The notes under the pieces were generated by a model, which was not told where the DNA came from, searched no databases, and was given only the letters and a program-made list of their open reading frames with translations. 17,971 nt of DNA from JBQCEE01 sp051960575 (GTDB lineage Bacteria; Actinomycetota; Actinomycetes; Mycobacteriales; Jatrophihabitantaceae): NCBI RefSeq assembly GCF_051960575.1, contig NZ_JBQCEE010000093.1, forward strand, positions 1 through 17,971, written 5' to 3'. A program made the position numbers and the translations under genes. Of the stretch, positions 14,695 through 17,971 are shown piece after piece (the first letter of the stretch is position 1; the number at the start of each line of letters is the position of its first letter).

Positions 14695-14710
14695 CGCGGC
14701 GTCAGCCGCG
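14695..14710. other. Small hairpin at convergent gene ends (CGCGGC-GTCA-GCCGCG)
   Basis: A 6-bp perfect GC stem with a 4-nt loop overlaps the stop codon of the leftward oxidoreductase and lies 24 bp past the stop of the rightward Wzz-like gene. It has no T-run. It is weak as a terminator and may be chance in such GC-rich DNA. Confidence 0.25.
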
Positions 14711-15529
14711 CTCGGCCGACCGGATCGGGTCGACCACCGCGCTCACGTCGAGGTCGTCGTCGGCGCCCGCGTAGGCCGTCTCGACGCAGCGGGTGAGGTC
14801 GGTGCGGCCGAAGACGTCGCCGAACAGGCCGAGGTCCTTGCGGCCGAGTGCCACCGTGAAGGCCGGGTCGTGGTCTGACCCCAGCAGCTTCGGGATGCGC
14901 ACGGCGATGCCCGGCGCCACCACGGGCAGCTGTCCGAGCACGTCCTGCAGGGTCTCGTCCGACAGCCCGATCTGCTGGGCGGCGGCGATCGCGTCGGCGA
15001 GCACGGCGAGGTTGCCGAGCATCACGTAGTTGTTCAGCAGCTTCACCTGCGCCGCGGCGGACACCTCGGTGCCGACGCGCAACCGGGTCGCGGTCACGGC
15101 GTCGAGCACGGGGGTCAGCCGCTCGAACACGTCGTCGGGCCCTGCCAGGATCCAGGTCGCCTTCCCGTCGCGCAGCGCCGGCGGGGCGCCGGCGATCGGT
15201 CCGGCGGCGAAGCGTCCGGGATACGCGCGCGCCAGGTCGTCGGCCAGGGCGGGCGAGATGGTGCTGCAGTCGACCACGACGCCGTCGGTGGGCAGCGCCG
15301 CGCCGTCGGGCAGCAGCACCGACCGCACCGCGTCGTCGCCGGTGAGCGAGCTGAACACGACCTCGGCGTCGGCGACCGCAGCCTCGACCGAGTCGGCCTC
15401 GTGCGCACCGGCGTCGACCAGATCACCGGCCTTCCCCGACGAGCGGTTCCAGACGGTGAGGTCGTGGTCGGTGAGACGCGAGGCGAGGGCCGCGCCCATG
15501 CGGCCGAGGCCGAGGACGGTGACGCGCAT
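14702..15529 (-). CDS. NAD(P)-binding beta-hydroxyacid dehydrogenase-family oxidoreductase
   Basis: This 275-residue protein is of the 3-hydroxyisobutyrate / 6-phosphogluconate dehydrogenase superfamily. The Rossmann motif GLGRMGAALA is at 7-16, and WNRS at 27-30 has Arg29 positioned to favour NADP. The substrate motif is DCSTISP (87-93). The catalytic lysine is in AAQVKLLNNY (Lys163), followed by an all-helical dimer domain. Such enzymes oxidise or reduce short beta-hydroxy acids or act as imine reductases; the substrate is not evident. The ATG at 15529 is preceded by GGAG at about 8 nt. It lies 42 bp downstream of the exporter gene on the same strand, so it is probably co-transcribed, which could suggest a redox or detoxification role. 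Confidence 0.9.
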   Translation of the reverse strand: MRVTVLGLGRMGAALASRLTDHDLTVWNRSSGKAGDLVDAGAHEADSVEAAVADAEVVFSSLTGDDAVRSVLLPDGAALPTDGVVVDCSTISPALADDLARAYPGRFAAGPIAGAPPALRDGKATWILAGPDDVFERLTPVLDAVTATRLRVGTEVSAAAQVKLLNNYVMLGNLAVLADAIAAAQQIGLSDETLQDVLGQLPVVAPGIAVRIPKLLGSDHDPAFTVALGRKDLGLFGDVFGRTDLTRCVETAYAGADDDLDVSAVVDPIRSAERG

Positions 15530-15571
15530 CGGGAGACTCCGTTCCGGTGGTAGGTCGTGCGTGTTCGGTGG

Positions 15572-17062
15572 TCAGTGCGCCGCGGCGGGCTGGCGCTCGG
15601 CGGCGGGATGCTCGGCCTCGTCGTGGTGGGTGCGCCGGTCGACGACGACGTCGAGCGCCGCCGCGACGAGCGCGGCGACCACGAAGATCAGCGCGATGAG
15701 GATGCCGCGCTGATAGGCGTCGGCGAAGTCACCGCGGCTGGACGCGAGGGCGGAGAAGAACGCCGACCCGACGGCGGCGATCCCGACGGCGGCGCCGATG
15801 CGCTGGCCGGTCTGCAACAGCCCACCCGCGGTGCCGGCGCGGCGCACGGGCACCTCGGACAGGGTGAGCGCCTGGTTCGGGGCGATCACGATGCCGCTGC
15901 CGATGCCGGCCAGCAGCAACGGCGCGAGCGTCGCCCAGCCGGTGTTGTGCGTGGGCGCGAGGTGCACGGCGAGCAGGGTGAGGGCGAAGCCGCCCGCGAC
16001 CAGCAGGAGCCCGGCCGCGATGAGCGACCGGCCGAAGCGGTGCACGTGCTTGCCGGCGAGCGCGGCCGATGCCGCCGAGCCGATCGCGAACGGGGTGATG
16101 GCGAGACCCGCCTGCAGGGCGTCGTAGTGCAGGCCGTCCTGCAGGTACAGGGTGAAGACGAAGAACAGGGGCGTGAACCCGGCGAAGTACAGGGTGATCA
16201 TCGCCGAGCCGAACGAGTACGAGCGCAGCGAGAAGAGGCCGAGCTCGACGACGGGTTCCCTCTCGCGTCGCGCGTAGCGCCGTTCCCAGAGCAGGAACGC
16301 CGCGAAGAGCGCGGCGGCGACGGGGATCAGCAGCCACTTGCCGCTGCCCTTCCACTGCTGCTCCTGGACGAGGGGCAGCAGCAGCACCACGACACCGGCA
16401 CCGAGCAGCACGACGCCGATGGGGTCGAAGTCGTGCTTGTGCTTGTGACCGCGCTCGGGCTTCGGCAGCAGCTTCCACGCGATGGGCATGGCGATCAGCC
16501 CGATCGGCAGGTTCACGAAGAACACCCACCGCCACCCGGACGTGTCGCCGAAGACCTTGATGAGGACGCCGCCGAGCAGCGGGCCGACGGCCGTCGAGAT
16601 GCCGACGACCGTGCCGAACAACCCGAAGGCCTTCCCCCGCTCGGGGCCCTGGAACAGCTGCTGGATCAGGGCGCTGATCTGCGGCGTGAGCAGGCCGCCG
16701 GCGAGGCCCTGCAGCAGCCGCGCGATCACCAGCCAGGTGCTGTTCTGCGCCGCGCCGCAGAGCACGCTCGCCGCGGTGAACAGGCCGAGGGCGAGGACGA
16801 ACACGGTGCGCCGCCCGCGCAGGTCGCCGAGCCGGCCGGCCGGCACCAGCAGCAGGCCGAAGGTGAGGGCGTAGCCGCTGACCACCCACTGCAGGTCGCT
16901 CGACCCCGCGTGCAGGCCGGCGTCGATCGACGGCAGGGCCACGTTCACGATCGAGACGTCGAGCAGCACCATGAAGCCGCCGACCAGGCAGATCGCCAAC
17001 GCCTTCCACCGCGCCGGATCCGGCTGTTGCTCCTGCTGCTGTTGCTCCTTCAGCTCGGTCAT
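15572..17062 (-). CDS. MFS exporter, DHA2 (EmrB/QacA) family, 14 membrane helices
   Basis: This 496-residue major facilitator is of the drug:H+ antiporter-2 type. Visible are motif D1 LDVSIVNVALPSI (34-46) in TM1, motif A GRLGDLRGRRTVF (about 76-88) between TM2 and TM3, the ARLLQGLAGG segment in TM4 and motif C GISTAVGPLLGG in TM5. Seven further hydrophobic helices plus the two central extra helices give about 14. The N-terminus has an EQQQQEQQ run and the C-terminus a His/Glu-rich tail. It would export hydrophobic drugs, dyes or a metabolite across the cytoplasmic membrane by proton exchange. The ATG at 17062 has a strong AAGGAG 4 nt upstream, beside a small inverted repeat. No TetR or MarR regulator gene adjoins it in the window. 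Confidence 0.93.
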   Translation of the reverse strand: MTELKEQQQQEQQPDPARWKALAICLVGGFMVLLDVSIVNVALPSIDAGLHAGSSDLQWVVSGYALTFGLLLVPAGRLGDLRGRRTVFVLALGLFTAASVLCGAAQNSTWLVIARLLQGLAGGLLTPQISALIQQLFQGPERGKAFGLFGTVVGISTAVGPLLGGVLIKVFGDTSGWRWVFFVNLPIGLIAMPIAWKLLPKPERGHKHKHDFDPIGVVLLGAGVVVLLLPLVQEQQWKGSGKWLLIPVAAALFAAFLLWERRYARREREPVVELGLFSLRSYSFGSAMITLYFAGFTPLFFVFTLYLQDGLHYDALQAGLAITPFAIGSAASAALAGKHVHRFGRSLIAAGLLLVAGGFALTLLAVHLAPTHNTGWATLAPLLLAGIGSGIVIAPNQALTLSEVPVRRAGTAGGLLQTGQRIGAAVGIAAVGSAFFSALASSRGDFADAYQRGILIALIFVVAALVAAALDVVVDRRTHHDEAEHPAAERQPAAAH

Positions 17063-17071
17063 CGAGCTCCT

Positions 17072-17087
17072 TCCGCCAGAAGGCGGA
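17072..17087. promoter_or_regulatory. Inverted repeat at the exporter Shine-Dalgarno (TCCGCC-AGAA-GGCGGA)
   Basis: A perfect 6-bp inverted repeat with a 4-nt loop directly abuts AAGGAG (17072-17067) of the exporter gene. In the mRNA it would form a hairpin touching the ribosome binding site; as DNA it could be an operator. Function is inferred from position only. Confidence 0.4.
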
Positions 17088-17128
17088 GTACCCCGGATCG
17101 TGAGCCCGGCAAACGATCGGCCGGAGAG

Positions 17129-17149
17129 AACCTGCGCACAACCTGCGCA
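17129..17149. promoter_or_regulatory. Tandem 10-bp direct repeat (AACCTGCGCA x2, 11-bp period) upstream of the exporter
   Basis: AACCTGCGCA occurs at 17129-17138 and 17140-17149 with one base between, that is, once per helical turn. The second copy is part of a palindrome, CCTGCGCAGG (17142-17151). It lies about 70-90 bp upstream of the exporter ATG and 13 bp past the dop stop. It is a candidate regulator site or a weak dop terminator. Confidence 0.4.
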
Positions 17150-17161
17150 GGCTGTTGTCCG

Positions 17162-17971
17162 TCAGCGGTTGCCGGCGAGCGCCTCGATGAGGTCGGCGGC
17201 GGTGGCCGAGCGGTCGAGCAGGGCACCGACGTGGGTGCGGGTGCCGCGCAGCGGCTCGAGCATCGGCACGCGCACCAGCGACTCGCGTCCGACGTCGAAG
17301 ATCACCGAGTCCCACGAGGCGGCGGCCACGGACGTGCCGTACCGGCGCAGGCACTCGCCGCGGAAGTACGCGCGGGTGTCCTCGGGCGGGGTGTCGACGG
17401 CGCTGGCGATGTCGGCCGGGTCGAGCAGGGTCTGCATCGCACCGCGCGAGACGAGCCGGTGGTACAGCCCCTTCTCGGGACGCACGTCGCTGTACTGCAG
17501 GTCGACCAGCTGCAGGCGCGAGTCGTCCCAGTCGAGACCGTCGCGGTCGCGGTAGCCGTTCAGCAGCCGCAGCTTGGCCACCCAGTCGAGCTCGGTCGCG
17601 AGCTGCATCGGGTCGTCGGCGAGCCGCGCCAGCACCGACTCCCAGCGCTCGAGCACGTCCTTGGTCTGCTCGTCGACGTCGTTGCCCTGCCGCTCGGCGA
17701 CGAACTTCGCGGCGCGCTGCAGGTACTCGCCCTGCAGGTCGAGCGCGGTGATGGTGCGGCCGTCGGCGAGCTTGATCAGGTGCTGCAGGGTCGGGTCGTG
17801 CGAGACCTCGTGCAGCTCGCGCACCGGCTGCGCGATGGCGAGGTCGTCGGCGAGGAAGTCGGCCTCGATCATGTCGAGCACGAGCGCGGTGGTGCCGACC
17901 TTCAGGTAGGTCGAGATCTCGGACAGGTTGGCGTCGCCGATGATCACGTGCAGCCGGCGGTAGCGGTCGGC
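17162..17971 (-). CDS. dop: Dop, depupylase / Pup deamidase, 5' part beyond the window
   Basis: The last 269 residues are present; the N-terminal catalytic part lies beyond the right edge (full Dop is about 500 residues). The sequence RLHVIIGDANLSE, YLKVGTTALVLDMIE, LQYSDVRPEKGLYHRL, PPEDTRAYFRGECLRRYG, AASWDSVIFD and LEPLRGTRTHVGALLD matches Dop of the Pup-proteasome system. PafA, the related Pup ligase, differs in this C-terminal region. Dop deamidates the C-terminal glutamine of Pup and removes Pup from proteins in the cytoplasm, and is almost confined to actinobacteria. The usual neighbours (pup, proteasome subunits) would lie downstream on the minus strand in many genomes, but here the exporter gene follows instead. 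Confidence 0.93.
   Translation of the reverse strand, partial: ADRYRRLHVIIGDANLSEISTYLKVGTTALVLDMIEADFLADDLAIAQPVRELHEVSHDPTLQHLIKLADGRTITALDLQGEYLQRAAKFVAERQGNDVDEQTKDVLERWESVLARLADDPMQLATELDWVAKLRLLNGYRDRDGLDWDDSRLQLVDLQYSDVRPEKGLYHRLVSRGAMQTLLDPADIASAVDTPPEDTRAYFRGECLRRYGTSVAAASWDSVIFDVGRESLVRVPMLEPLRGTRTHVGALLDRSATAADLIEALAGNR

Noticed and set aside
1..17971. CRISPR arrays, tRNA or rRNA genes, insertion sequences, prophage genes
   Set aside because: No regularly spaced repeats, no tRNA- or rRNA-like segments and no transposase or integrase motifs were seen on reading; base composition is even throughout.

Overview
The window is very GC-rich, gene-dense DNA with strong third-codon-position GC, typical of an actinobacterium. 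Two genes narrow it further. A depupylase gene (dop) is cut by the right edge, so the organism has the Pup-proteasome system. A near-textbook KstR repressor sits next to its usual partner fadE34, so it degrades steroids in the manner of mycobacteria and rhodococci. I cannot name the genus. I see no tRNA, rRNA, CRISPR array, transposase or phage gene.

Left part (1-8658): a local KstR regulon. Three divergent promoters each carry a palindrome fitting the published KstR consensus TnnAACnnGTTnnA, at 1886-1899, 4263-4276 and 7865-7878. They lie between (i) a two-gene acyl-CoA dehydrogenase operon and an alpha/beta hydrolase, (ii) a wax ester synthase/diacylglycerol acyltransferase and a LipC/LipO-type esterase, and (iii) fadE34 and kstR. 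The dehydrogenases fit the side-chain beta-oxidation role of the ChsE family: one catalytic plus one non-catalytic subunit, and one fused protein. The acyltransferase and esterase suggest that steroid-derived acyl groups are linked to neutral-lipid storage or turnover. A fourth, imperfect box (7937-7950) lies just upstream of the preferred kstR start.

Middle part (8665-14671): an unusual chaperone-like locus. Four genes read leftwards with overlapping ends: a short Hsp70 without the lid domain, a J-like/TPR protein that lacks HPD and has two C-terminal membrane helices, a GrpE-like exchange factor, and a membrane-anchored alpha/beta hydrolase whose nucleophile serine is replaced by glycine. 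Only 38 bp away and divergent is a Wzz/tyrosine-kinase-like membrane protein whose Walker A lysine is replaced by arginine. Membrane anchors and lost catalytic residues recur across these genes. I consider this the best candidate in the window for an undescribed system.

Right part (14702-17971): a beta-hydroxyacid dehydrogenase-family oxidoreductase lies downstream of a 14-helix DHA2-type drug exporter, probably in one operon. Direct and inverted repeats upstream of the exporter may be an operator. The C-terminal half of dop follows. No gene-free stretch exceeds about 110 bp.
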